From positions 518,453-582,452 of the forward strand of contig LUGG01000031.1 in NCBI GenBank assembly GCA_001683735.1: 64,000 nucleotides of DNA. The letters are read 5' to 3'. Position numbers and translations under genes: made by a program. The notes below the pieces were generated by a model that made no database searches, was not told the DNA's origin, and saw nothing but the letters and a program-made list of their open reading frames with translations. This document shows positions 23,420 through 34,866 of this stretch, one piece after another (position 1 is the first letter of the stretch; the number at the start of each line of letters is the position of its first letter). Origin of the DNA: Grifola frondosa (taxonomy: Eukaryota > Basidiomycota > Agaricomycetes > Polyporales > Grifolaceae).

Positions 23420-24560
23420 TAAGCATCCATATATCTTCACACTTTATGAAAGAAGGCTCAGATTGTTGTGATTGGACAAGCATCAAGAATCTCAGGCATG
23501 AGATGCTTTGCCATCAGAAAGGTTCCATCAGCTGCTATATGAAAATCTGCAAGAATATACCATGTGTGAATACTCAGTTCAAAGATTTTGTGAGTGCACT
23601 TACAAGCCTTCACCCATCCCCAGCACATTTCAATGGAATTAAACTCACAATGAAACTTCAGTATAAAGTAGCATTCATAACCAGCTTTCTCAATGACTTG
23701 CTGCAAAAGTGGTTTCTCGGCTTTGAAATCTTTCTGTGTGGACATTACCTTACATATGCAACACATTGACTTCCCTGTCAGAGCTTGTGTAACATCTTCA
23801 TGAAGTTCTTCAGGTTTCATTCCCTCAGCAGCTGCCCATGCTTCTTGGAGCAAGTGTTCTTGATTCTCACATGAGAGCTTGCAAACACGACACTCCCCAA
23901 CTGCTTTCCCTCCATTTGCTATCTTGATAAATGAAATTAACTCCCTCTCCTCGAGCACACACAACAATTCTTTTGGCTGCCCACAGAATTGAAAGTCAGA
24001 ATGATCGGGTGGAAGGTTCTGTGGAAACACCATGGCTTGTGGTTTTCCACACAATATCAGATTAGAGTTATCATGAGGAATGAAGGTATCATGCATGTGT
24101 CACTGCTTGTCACCAGGGTTAACATTCATCTCTTCAGCATTAAGGGCATCCTTTGCAAATGCACCATGAGCAAAATATTGGTCAAAGTGAAAATTCAGAA
24201 CACATCTGGGGTACAATCACTTGTTGATTTTGATACCATTTTTACCTGTATGATTCACAGTCTTAGTCTCGCTAAATTTGAAGATATACTGACAAGGATG
24301 AATACCTGGTGAATTAATGCATCTGAATTCCACCAGCCATCATGATTTTTTCTGAGATAAATGATCTCTCGTGTGTCGGTCACGATCAATCACTCCTCGA
24401 GTGGTAGTGCATTATTCTTGATAATCTGTGCCTCAGAAAGACAGAGTCAATCAGTTTGCTTAACAATGAATTCTGACATGTGTATGGTGCATCCCCCTCC
24501 TTTTTTTCTGAGTGGCATCTTTCTTTCTCTCACCCAGACTTGGTGATGTAAGTTATATGC
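23420..24560 (-). pseudogene. Fossil DDE superfamily transposase
   Basis: On the minus strand, from right to left: TDTREIIYLRKNHDGWWNSD followed by ALIHQVF (about 24,390-24,310), a lost FDNS region, then a long surviving frame at 23,458-24,096 with DTFIPHDNSN, VFPQNLPPDHSDFQFCGQPK, GECRVCKLSCENQE, CCICKVMSTQKDF, KPLLQQVIEKAGYEC, the catalytic-glutamate region KFHCEFNSIEMCWGWVK, and LMPEILDACPITTI. This order matches a DDE family abundant in agaricomycete genomes. About 30 residues of unrelated translation after WGWVK suggest a former intron. Stops upstream show the gene is dead, though this part has kept 212 open codons. Confidence 0.82.
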
Positions 24561-24679
24561 TCAAATAATACTTCCATCATGATATATTGGGATGTGAAGT
24601 TGTTCACCTGACATGAGAACTGGCTCAATAGGTTCAAGTGTGTCATCAGTATAGGTGCATCATAATTTATATTGTGAAT
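24561..24679. other. Short spacer
   Basis: No gene or motif; it separates the transposase fossil from repeat B copy 2. Confidence 0.4.
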
Positions 24680-25740
24680 TAATATAAATTGTCAAGTCAG
24701 TAGCAATGAGATATAGTGTGAATGGGCTCTCAATTTCTTGCAGAGGTCCCTTGCGCAGAACTGAGTAACTGATTATACTCGCAAGTCGCAAGTATCGCGG
24801 TCGCAGTTTCGCAGTGTGAGAAGAGTTGAAGTGCAGAGTGGAGGCGATTGCAAGTGAAGTTGATGATTTTTGAACTCTGTACTTGTGGGGGAAACCTGTA
24901 TCTGATTCATACCTTATTGTACATGAGTTTTTATAAGCTATTTTGTGCATCTGAAATGTGAAACAACCTCAGTACAAGTCAAAAGCCGATCACAAGTGCC
25001 TTGCAATGAACATATTCTGTGAAGTAATGATAACTAGTAAGGGAAAGGTCAATTGCAATATTGACAAAGGTCTGGGATGAAATGTGACACAAATAAGTTA
25101 ATAAAAAATCAAGGGAAATGGGGAAACAGAATGTATGATGACTGAACTACTACACCTGCCACATATAGTCATATTCTGCACCGGCTCGCGAAGTATGTGA
25201 AGACATGTGTGAGTAAATGTGTGGTCTTCTTAGGGCATTTGTTGTAAAGAAAAATATGTCGTGTCGATAGTACAGTCTGAGATGCATCACAAACAACAGT
25301 TGTGACATCACGTTTGATGTGTGGAGTCATGTGGCATAGCTAAATCAGCTATGGGAAGAATCTAAGGCTGGGTAAGAGTCAAAAAGACTGGGATCAAGGT
25401 TCGACATGTGTGATCTGCCAGGTAGACACATGTAGGATGCTGAACAATTGGGTCGCAAGTGTTTTGACACGTCACATGTTGCCATGAGGTGAATTTGAAT
25501 AGCGAAATGACGTATTGCATGAATTTTGAGTGTACAAAGCAGTGGAGCCATTAATAGTCAACGTTCAGCTGATCGCACATCGCAAGGAAGTTAGATACTA
25601 TTGTGCAAGTGACCTGCAACAACATAATCACAAGTGCAATTCTGTCTGCAACTTCTGCATGATCATCGGATGCTTGAATGCGAAAATAGATTTATCCACA
25701 TAGCATGCACCTTCGTATCAGCATGCTGCTGCTTTGCCTG
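24680..25740 (+). repeat. Dispersed repeat B, copy 2 (keeps more CpG)
   Basis: It aligns with 776-2,060. In the segment at 24,780-24,830 this copy reads TCGCAAGTCGCAAGTATCGC where copy 1 reads with TG or CA in place of the CG pairs. It is therefore closer to the ancestral sequence. No protein is recognisable. Confidence 0.8.
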
Positions 25741-25779
25741 ACACTAATGTTTGTTTAACGAAGGCATTTTGAAGTCTTA

Positions 25780-27180
25780 GTGTGCCTCAGACTGCACCAT
25801 GGCTCTTTTTTTCATACCAAAAATCTGAATGATTATGTAATCATGGGCATTTCAAAAATGCATATTTTGCCCAAGTTCCCTCCTAGATTTTTTTTTCCAG
25901 CCACCTTTAGCAGTCTTGAGATGGCCCCACAGAGGTTGTCGCCTCTCAGTGACTCACACTGTAGAAGCTTATGATATCCTCAGTAGAAAGGATGAAGCAG
26001 TTTTAAAGCAAACAGAAGTTTAGATATGAGTTCAGAGCTGAAGAGTATGAAATCTTGATCAACTGATCTAGAGCATTGTCAGGGTGCACTCATAAACAAA
26101 ATGCTCTAGGAACCAAGGCATTCACACTAATTGATGTAAGCACATGTGTAATGCAGTCATTCAGTGCCCTCAGTAACAGTTGTGGAGGTATGAAAGTGAA
26201 AACTTGCAGACCAGGAGCTAAGATTTTTGCTTTGTCAATTTATTCACAGAACAGTGCATCAGCAATGACATTATCCTCACTAGAGACATGATCAACATGA
26301 AGTTGAATGTGACAAAATATGAGGAGGTCAATGGCAAAGATAATGGTGGGGTTATAAATTGGTTTTGTATGGAGTGTGTTAAAAATGGCAACTGAATTGG
26401 TGTTATTGGAGAGAATAGCAAGCTGGAAGATGTGGTGCTCTGAGCAGCACTATGTAGCAATGCAGTGGATGACAGAGGCAATGACTAATGCTTCAAAGAA
26501 GAATATTATATTGATCAGTGGCCCTCTGTGAGAGTGCACAGTGAAATTTGAAGTTAAGCCAGGAAAAGAAGAGTCCTAATCCTACACTTGAGGGCAAATT
26601 TATCATCATGGACACCTTGAATGAGGTCCAGGGTCCCCATTTGAGTGTATCTAGCATGTGAATGTTATCTGAATGCTCAATGTGCACTGCCATTCATGAG
26701 AGATCATGAATGATGATCATATTGAGATAGATTCTGACATGCTTGCCAATCTTTCCAGCCATTTTTGCATAGAGATTGCATAGCCCAGGCTTGAGAAGTG
26801 GAAACACATTGAAAGCCTAGTTGGCATGACCAGCAAGTGATTGAAAAATTGAGAGGGAGTGATGCCACTACCCTGATGATGATTGGCAAAAGTTTCTGAT
26901 GGCATTAAGGAGCTTATACTGACTGTCTTTGGGCATTGTGACAGTTATAGCATTAGAATTAACTGAGAAACCAATGACAAGAAGTATGAGTCCATACTCC
27001 TGCTTCTTGTGCTCATGCAGAAGACCAATTTGTCCCAAAGTCACAGAAGCTGTGCTTGCTTTGCCAGTAGATAAGCATGATAGGAAGTATAAAATGTGAC
27101 TCAACCTTCAAGCTTGAAGCCAAAATCATTGTTGACATAATTGAAGTGCTTGATGACTATGATCCAGATGACAAGGCACA
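25780..27180 (-). pseudogene. Fossil DIRS-like reverse transcriptase/RNase H
   Basis: Minus-strand pieces follow the C-terminal half of the reverse transcriptase/RNase H protein of agaricomycete tyrosine-recombinase retrotransposons: GFSVNSNAITVTMPKDSQYK near 26,960, LLNAIRNFCQ, a worn QFFNHLLVM segment, then IEHSDNIHMLDTLKWGPW near 26,680, and the RNase H motif region GLGLFFSW..KFHCAL near 26,560. Further left, ISYSSALNSYLNFCLL near 26,040 matches the start of the adjoining recombinase. Many stops are present. The recombinase fossil at 19,430-20,960 is on the opposite strand, so the two are separate copies or were inverted. Confidence 0.6.
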
Positions 27181-27199
27181 TGAACAGACTTTCATGTAC

Positions 27200-28070
27200 A
27201 GCTACTATAATGTTTGCTAGTATACTAGCAACCAGCATTACAATGTGACCTAACACACCAGGTCATGCTAGATATTTTTGAGGCCCTGCCATAACTTAGA
27301 AATTAATAAGTGTTTTTTGATATTCAAATATCTCTATATATAAGAGAAGTACTGATATAATATTTGCATATATGTTGCAGGGCTTTCATCAAATATAGCA
27401 TTTGTCATATATTGCAGAAACATACTACATTTGATATATTTTAAACATAGCCATCATATATTTTCTCCTCCACTTTCTCAATTCTGCACAGATTTTCTTT
27501 ATTTTAGATTTGTCTGAAAGTGGTTGTCGAGTAAAATTAGAATATATATATTATATAAGTTATATGATATTAAAATAAAAACATATCATTCTGGACAATC
27601 ACCCCACACATTGCTCCCTCAAATCTTTACCAAATTTCTGGATTTATTCATCTCCTTGGTCATCTTGATATCTTATTTATTATTATGGCATTTGTTTTGC
27701 AGAATGTATGATGGAAAATATACCATTTCTGGTAGGTGCAGGCTCAGTCACACCAGAATTCCTCCTCATCCCTCCCTCAATACTTTATGGATTCCCTTCC
27801 TTTAATGTTTTTCTTAGTCCTGCATATGTTTACTTTAATTATATATACAGTAGAAAGAGCACCCAATAATGATGAAATTTCATCTGCCTCTGCTTTGCTA
27901 ACAGAGATTTCTTCTAATTTGAAAAATAAATACCAGAAGGAATCTGGAGCACAGGGCACCATCTAAAAGGTGTATTTTATTCTAATAAGTCTATGTTTAT
28001 GCTGAAATAATCCAGCCAGTACTCACTTTAAAATACACAGAACAACCTTAAATGATAGTTATCACACTGA
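27200..28070 (-). repeat. Inverted copy of the inverted-repeat element
   Basis: This is the reverse complement of 14,180-14,960 (for example ACACACCAGGTC..TAGATATTTTTGAGG near 27,255 and CCTCATCCCTCCCTCAATAC near 27,768), continued to about 28,070 by a worn copy of the arm seen at 3,397-3,480. The two copies make an inverted pair about 12 kb apart. Confidence 0.75.
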
Positions 28071-29640
28071 TCATCCAATATCTTTTCATTCAGTTGCTCC
28101 TGTTTTATGTTCTCTTCTGCATACATTTTTAATTGTATTTATCTCTTATAAAAGTCTTCCTCTTATTGTTTGAGGCATAATTGACAATGCTGTACTTTAA
28201 ACACTGAAATGTCATACCTCCTTGTTGGAAAAATTTTCAGCAACTTTAAAAATATAAAAAGCTTCATAAATATAGTAGTCATATGTTCCTACAATATACA
28301 ATAAACATCAAGAGAATACATGAGAAAGTGGGGAAGATATAAGGAGAATACCCAATTGTGGCTAAATTCTCAATATTGCTAGACAAGTATACTTTATCTT
28401 ATTTTGCATTATATTACATTATATTATCTGATATGCTAGGGGGGATTTTGCAAATGTCAGAATTCTAACATTTTACATGCTCAATGCACCACATAGTAAG
28501 CATGGATGCCTTACAAAGCACCTAACTTCACTTTTTTGCTGGTCAGACTCTAAGCTACACTACCCCATACTTGTATTATATGTTCTCCAATTCTGGCTTC
28601 TTCAGATTTTAAGTCATATGGATCTAAATAATCATACTTTGGTGTATATACTATTAAACTATTACTAGTGCAGAAAGTGCATTCTGCTTCATCATCAATA
28701 GCAAATGCTAAGCAGACTCTACAGTCAGTATGTGTGATCTTGAATGATATATATGTTACTTTTTGTGTAACTATCAAAATGAAGACTGCTGATTGTATGA
28801 TAACCCATAATAAAGTTGATAATTAAATATATTTGATAGTTAAGTTTCAAATTAGAAATTTAACTATGAAGATATAATAATCTTCTATAGCTAAAACTTA
28901 TCAGCTTTGATGACTTTAGCAGTTGCTATTATTTAGGTGATTCTTGAAAATGTTTAATGCTTTGTCTGATATGGCTTCAGAAGACATCTTATATTACTTG
29001 TTCTTACATGGCATAATAAAATTAATCTCTGATCACATTTAGGAAAAAATAAAGCAAAAATATAAAGAGAAAGCCATTATAAAAATGTATTATCCTCAAA
29101 ATCTGAATGTACACAGATAGAGTCTGCAGTTTGATTATGGCAAATAGCAATGACACTTTCAACTTGAAGTTAGTATTAGGTCAATTTCTAAATTGTCACA
29201 GTAAATTCATTTTTAGCAGATATTTAAATTTGACCATCTTTAGGTGACAATGTCATGTTTTCTGTTACTATTACAAAATCTGCTGTTTACATTTATAACA
29301 GCTACTCTTCACCTATTAGGATTAGGCACCAACCTTGTTTATATATGATCATATAAATCTCCTAAAGAAAAATTATTTTTGCAATTCAAGATGCACTTAA
29401 AATTTTCCAAGCTCTTCATGTATAGCTTAGCCTGTGCACATCTTTTACCTCTTATCAATTGTGAGAACTGCTGCTCCATCTTTGAGAAAAAAATACAATG
29501 CTCAACATAATGTATATATGTACTCTATATGAGCTAAGTAAGATTTGACCAAGTGTGAAAGGGGTCAAAGTAGTTCCTGCATATTTAAGCAATTGCAGGA
29601 GCCCCAGAAGTAACAGTATTACTGTAATCTTATATTTAAT
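28071..29640. other. AT-rich spacer up to the boundary
   Basis: No gene. Short frames only (at most 75 codons). The sequence stays CpG-poor to about 29,650, after which composition changes sharply. Confidence 0.5.
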
Positions 29641-29691
29641 TCAACTAAGCCAAGGCAAACTTTAAAAGTCTGCTTGGCCTTATAAAGGTTG

Positions 29692-29696
29692 AAAAA
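29692..29696 (-). terminator. Pol III terminator of tRNA-Pro
   Basis: Five T residues on the minus strand lie one base past the tRNA 3' end region, as expected for RNA polymerase III termination. Confidence 0.8.
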
Positions 29697-29697
29697 G

Positions 29698-29778
29698 GGG
29701 CCCAACCGGGATTCGAACCCGGGATCCCTTGCAATTGTAAGTCCCAAAGCAAGTATCTTACCTCTAGACCATTGGGCC
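29698..29778 (-). tRNA. tRNA-Pro(UGG) with 9-nt intron
   Basis: The minus strand starts GGCCCAA and closes with TTGGGCC, giving a full 7-bp acceptor stem, plus discriminator C. The T arm is CCGGG TTCGAAT CCCGG. The anticodon stem is CTTGC/GCAAG and the loop begins TTTGGG, so the anticodon is TGG (29,744-29,746), decoding proline. Nine extra bases (29,734-29,742) lie after position 37, the usual place for nuclear tRNA introns. The B box GGTTCGAATCC is intact. The gene lies at the edge between the CpG-poor repeat half and the gene-rich half. Confidence 0.95.
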
Positions 29779-29921
29779 GTTAATACTTCAAAGAAGTGCA
29801 CATCTAGGTACTGTTTTTCCATTTCTGACGTCAACGGCGCCACCTGCTCACGAATATCATCTTCACGGATAACCGTCTTCACGGATACCATCTTCACCTT
29901 CACGGATATCACGAACTCGAC

Positions 29922-30209
29922 ATGCCTTCCGCCACGTCCGACTATGACCGTGTCACGTTTCCTCCTGTCGCTCACCTGGACACTGTGTCTTCGTCGCCAA
30001 TTCGAGCACAACCGGTGCCTTCGCCTCACATGGCCATCAGGCAGCCAATAGAGCACCCCGCGACCAGCAGAGCAGAGAGGATTCGTGGAGGTTGCGTTCC
30101 GTGTCCAGTTCGTACTCGGGGTGTGCAGCAAGCATCTCTTCTGTTACTGATGTACTTCTAGGATGGCAGTATTTGTTACATCATTCCTTTACCCTGCTTT
30201 TGCTGTTGA
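29922..30209 (+). CDS. Small cysteine-tailed protein (77 aa)
   Basis: Exon 1 is 29,922-30,107 and exon 2 is 30,162-30,209, joined across a 54-bp GT-AG intron (30,108-30,161) that makes 77 residues. The N-terminal 50 residues are Pro/Ser-rich and look unstructured. The C-terminus is the striking part: AERIRGGCVPCPDGSICYII then PLPCFCC at the end, with six cysteines in the last 22 residues. From memory, many basidiomycetes encode short proteins ending in a similar RGGC-x-PCPDG..IIP-x-PCC tail, which supports the splice. I know no function. The tail has no signal peptide, so it is probably cytosolic or membrane-tethered through cysteine lipidation, which is a guess. Confidence 0.65.
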
Positions 30210-30448
30210 ATTGACGTCGGGCAGGAGCAGAAAGGAGTTTATTGTGTTATTAGCGACCCCATGATGATTTGTATCAGACATTTGTATAAAAATTGGACTT
30301 TCTCTCGTTTCACTGCTTAAGCATGCCGCTGCGGCCTCTGAGGCGCGCTCCTCTCAGCCACAACCATCTCACCTCACCTTGCATGTCTCACTAATCTATG
30401 TCCGACTGGTTCGACGCAGAGCTCATTTGTATTTACTTGTCTGTGACG

Positions 30449-33400
30449 ATGGAAAAATTTGCAACCCTAGAACCAGTTCGCCTCTACGCCTCTTCCGCGT
30501 GGACCTCTGCCAATGGTTCTTCCTCTCGAGCTTCACAGTCTCTTTCTAACAAGGCTCCTCCACCATTTCAACTCATAGGTCGTTACCAGTCGATCTCCAC
30601 GTCCTCATCCTCACCCATCCGCTGTTCCCGACATTCCTCTTATGCTCGCTCCTCTGAGCACTTGCCAATTTTCCAGGGATGAACGGGTATGGGAGGCCCG
30701 CTGGAAGGCTTTCGGTGTGGACAAGCTAGGTGACATTCTCAATGACCTCGAGGAGAAGGCGAAATCCAGAATGCTCTCGTCAAGGGCATGAACCGCCTAC
30801 GCTAACCGTCGACAGCACCGATGATGAATTCGGCGACTTCGTCGTCCAACACCCAAGCAAACGAGCTCGGGGACTTTGTAGGGCATTCACTGGTGTCAGC
30901 ATACACAACCCTCTCACCTCGTCCCAACTCAGGCCCCGCCAATCCTACCTTCCGCTCTCAATACATTCGCGCCCACAACCTCATCAAGCCTCTCATCCTG
31001 CCTTATCATCCCCTCCTCACACAGTCCTTTCCGCTCTCTTTCCTGCGCCCGCCCAATCTCTCCGGTACCAAGCCCATATTCTTCATCTACTCTCTCTCTT
31101 CCTGTCTTCTCGTGTCAAACCTCTCCACGACTGGGCACCGCTGGGCGTTGCACTTAGGGCAGCGATAGACCGTTTTGAGGACAGGTCGCTCACCGCATTC
31201 GATATCGCAGATGGTAAGGGTGACGAGCAGGGCATGCAAGAAGCGGCCAAGGCCAGTTGGGAGGTATGGGACGGTTCGGGAGGTACTTGGGAGTTGGGAC
31301 GAACGTGGGCCGAGAAGTTGGAGATATTTTATCAGCAGGGAAAGTGGGAACCTCTTGATAACTTTACGTGCGTACTTCGTTCGTCTTTGCTATTTGATTT
31401 TTACAGCAGCATAGGAACGGTTCGGATCTGGACTTCGATGCTATGGACGCATTTATGAACGAGATCCTTTCCGTCCTCAAACAGCATGGTTCCCAAGCCG
31501 TGCGAGTGTTTCCACCTGAAGCCAATGTTCTCCTCTCGTTCTCTGATCGACTTGCGTCCGAAGTCGTATGTCATCTTCTACACTATGGGTGCCTTTCACT
31601 GCTACCCATCGCATCATCTCATGCTGTCCTGACATGCCAATCTGCTCTCTTCAGGTAGGTGAATACATCTCGGTGGTCCTGACACGCGCTCGTGAGGTCT
31701 CGAATGAGGCGTTTCTCAAAGCCACGGCGGCTACATTCAAAGAGGCCTGGCGCATGGTGGACATTATCATCGACATTGCGACGCAAGGGTCAGAAACAGC
31801 CTTTCCGAAGACAAAGGCAGAAGATGTCGTGTCAGTTTGACTGTACCCGCACATGTTGCCACATGTTCTCATATTTCATATAGATACTATATGTTCGAGT
31901 CGAACATGGACGAATATCTGGATGAAGAGGTCGAATTCGTCCAACAGTGCTTCGAGATAACATGTCGGTCTTGGGAGCCAGGTGCGCGTCCTGAATTGTG
32001 ATGATCTATCCGGTTACTCATTAGGGCTCCTTCAGCTTTCTCAGGCCGTACCTACTACAGCTACTCGGGAACATGCACGCTTCCTGGGTTCACATAATCC
32101 TGCGCAAGTGAAACGCAATGTGCTGGCGTCTTTCACTGATGTTCTTCTGCTACCTGTTACTATCGTTCCCCGCACAGTAGGCAAGGCTGTCGGTGCGGCA
32201 ATTACTTCAGGTAGTACTGCGGCTGTCCAAGGCGTCGCAATGCTGAATCCTCAACGATGGGGTGCAACAAGCGGACTTGGCCATAGCGGGGTGGGGACAT
32301 TCGGCAGGCTGAGCTTGTGGGGTTCAAATGGTAAGAATGGGTACACGAGAGATCTCGATAACACACTATTTGAGATTGGGGACGATGAACTCGACGAAGC
32401 AGATAAGATAATGACTGAGAAGGACCGAGAGAGTGAGAGGACGGCGCGCTGTAGGTGTGTTTTGTGTTCGTTAGGATCACGCTTGTTTGACGTCGTGTCG
32501 CAGCGTCGGTATCTTCCTCGGGGACGCTTGACAGTCTGAGTACGGTACCCACATCCGCAGCATCAACACGAATCTCCACTCCTGCTCCTCCGTTACTCGA
32601 CAATCTGGACCTCCTATTGTCACTTGATACTGCACTAGAGCTTATCCATGCTGACCGAGAATCTCTCAAACGTGCAGAAATTTTCTCAGGCTACCCTGGC
32701 CAATACGGACACCGCGTACGTGACACCATCGAGGAGATATTCGTGGTGCTACTACAGGCATTAAGTGATAGACACATCCGACCGGGTTTCCAAAGGTGCG
32801 TAGTGTTGCCAGGATGTGTGTTTGAATAGTCTGGTGAGCGAATGTCATTTGCAGAGCGACGGAGCAAATGAAATCATATAAGCCAGCTGAGCACGAGGAA
32901 ACAAAGAGTGTCGCTCCTTTGTTGCAGTTCTTCGAGCTCGTCCATATAGGAGACACGATGCAATCGATGATGCAAGTTTACTTTGACAAGGAACTTGTGA
33001 GTGTTTTCCATACATGAAAGCTGCCATAATCTCCTAACACAATTGTAGGCGCCGCACATAGATCGAACAGATTTCCTCAATACTGTTGTACGCGAGAAGA
33101 AGCGATTTGAAGATGTGTTGGATGATTGTGTCGCGGCGGGCCTCAATGCGGCTACCGATGCATTGATGAATAGGTGTGTTCGACCTGAGCAATGCGTCGT
33201 CATTTATTGTCGCTCATTCATATTGAAGGTAGAACATATCATCTTGAAGCTGACCAAGCCACGAGAATACTATCCTTCAGAAGATGACGCGCTTGAGCTT
33301 GGGCCGACACAAGGTTGTCGAGAAGCCATCAAGTGCCTACAGATGCACTGTCAACTGCTGAAGGGAAGCACGAGTAAGGAGGTCTTGGAAGTATTTTATC

Positions 33401-33962
33401 AGGAAGTGGCATTCGGTTGATTGCGTGCGTTTGTCCTTGAGCGCGGTGGTTTTACGACTCACAATACGAATGTAGGATCTTGCAGAAGCATATCAAGCGA
33501 CAGATCATCTCCTTGAACGGCGGATTTCAAATCATCGCCGACTTGAATGCCTACTATACTTTCATCTCATCGTTGCGGGTATGCATCATGTATCATACTC
33601 TTCCTCTGCTTGGACTAATGATTACTTCAGGTGGCAAGTATCACGTCAGAATTCTCGTATCTGAAGATGTTGGGGCATGTTATTCGTTGTAGAGGACGCT
33701 CGAGACCTTGCGCAGATTGTACGAGATGTGACGCGATATGGGGGTGCATATCGACCAGAGGTGTGTGCATTCCACATTTTACCACTGATTCTTCAGGGAC
33801 TGAAGGAAAGACCGTTAGGACGTGTATGAGTTCATCCAGCGGCGGTCGGATTGGAAGAAGATTGAGAAGACTGTGGATAAGACAATGTATAATCTGAGTT
33901 TCAAGGAAATTGTGTTATATGTTAATAATCGGAGCGGTGAATACTGTGCACCGATCGGCTGA
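30449..33962 (+). CDS. RCY1: Recyclin-1-like F-box/Sec10 protein
   Basis: The product resembles fungal recyclin-1, an F-box protein with a Sec10-like region that acts in endocytic recycling and exocyst-linked traffic. An F-box lies near residues 40-100 (LIGRLPVDLHVLILTH, then VPDIPLML and RDERVWEARWKAF), followed by DDEFGDF and a long helical Sec10-type part: FMNEILSVLKQHGSQAVRVF, QVKRNVLASFTDVLLLPVTI then VPRTVGKA, VHIGDTMQSMMQVYFDKELA, RTDFLNTVVREKKRFEDVLD, LQKHIKRQIISLNGGFQI, and RRSDWKKIEKTVDKTMYN near the end. About nine GT-AG introns can be traced. Frame breaks occur near 30,621, 30,993 and 33,672, each at a short run, so the printed sequence does not give one open product. Probably a real gene with sequence errors. 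Confidence 0.8.
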
Positions 33963-34208
33963 CTGAGATAGTATAGAAGGTGGCGATGATATGGTGTGGT
34001 GATAAGTACCGACGCCACCGGAGTCTAGGATTCAGCCACAGCGGGTGCCCTCCTTTATAACGGACACCGTGCATTCACCGTACACTCACCGTGCAAGTAC
34101 TATTACAAACCTCCAACATCCTATACAATCGTCACACAACCATCCGGTGATGTCTCTTCCAGAGTTCTCGCTTCGCCTTCAAAGAGGTTCGTCTCATTCT
34201 TGATACTG

Positions 34209-34636
34209 ATGGATCGCAGCGATGACATCGATCCAGGCATCGTTGGAGGCTTCGCACCTCCCACTCCCGACGCCGTTTACACCATCACCTTCATCCCCAC
34301 TGAGGGCAATCTACACATCACCCGCGCAGAGCGTCCCGAAGGCACTCCTAGTCTCCAGGACGCCGCCCCCAAGGCTGTCCCGCTCGACGATGCCACAAAC
34401 GCTCGTCTTAGTGATCTCTACACAATTCTCAAGTCACTTCCCACAGAGAAGCCCCCGGCAGCCAGGACATCTACGAACTCAATACGAGCATAGCTTTCGG
34501 TAGCGAGGGATTCATGTGGATGAATGGAGGTCCGCAAGGTTGCGTTCAGGGAGAGAGCGAGGTTAAGCCTACCGATGCCCAGAAGGCTGACTTCGAGAAG
34601 GCGGTAAAGATCGTGCAGGATATTGTGAACTCATGA
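34209..34636 (+). CDS. Small unknown protein, one frame break
   Basis: The frame from ATG 34,209 reads MDRSDDIDPGIVGGFAPPTP and continues with YTITFIPTEGNLHITRAERP. It breaks at a run of five C (34,453-34,457); the next frame continues DIYELNTSIAFGSEGFMWMN, GGPQGCVQGESEV, and ends ADFEKAVKIVQDIVNS. Both halves have gene-like codon use, so one base is probably missing. The product would be about 142 residues, acidic, without signal peptide or membrane segment. A TATA-like TTTATAA lies near 34,054. I do not recognise a family. It converges with the ECM11-type gene on the other strand. Confidence 0.55.
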
Positions 34637-34866
34637 GGATGCTGGGTCGTGCAGGAATGCTGATGTATGATACCACTCACCGTTTATTCCCCGCGATCAG
34701 TGGGATATCTGAATATGAACTACTAGAATGGATGAACACGATTTGGATTCAAATGTCCTTGAATGCGTGTGTACATATGCCGTTCGTGTTCATCGTGATA
34801 ACAAGATAGCAACAAAGGAGAAATCGTCCGCCATGAACGAGCCACTCACATAAGATATCATGCAAC

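Noticed and set aside
29619..30131. Minus-strand 170-codon frame over the tRNA
   Set aside because: It runs through the tRNA and antisense to the spliced small gene and has no motif.
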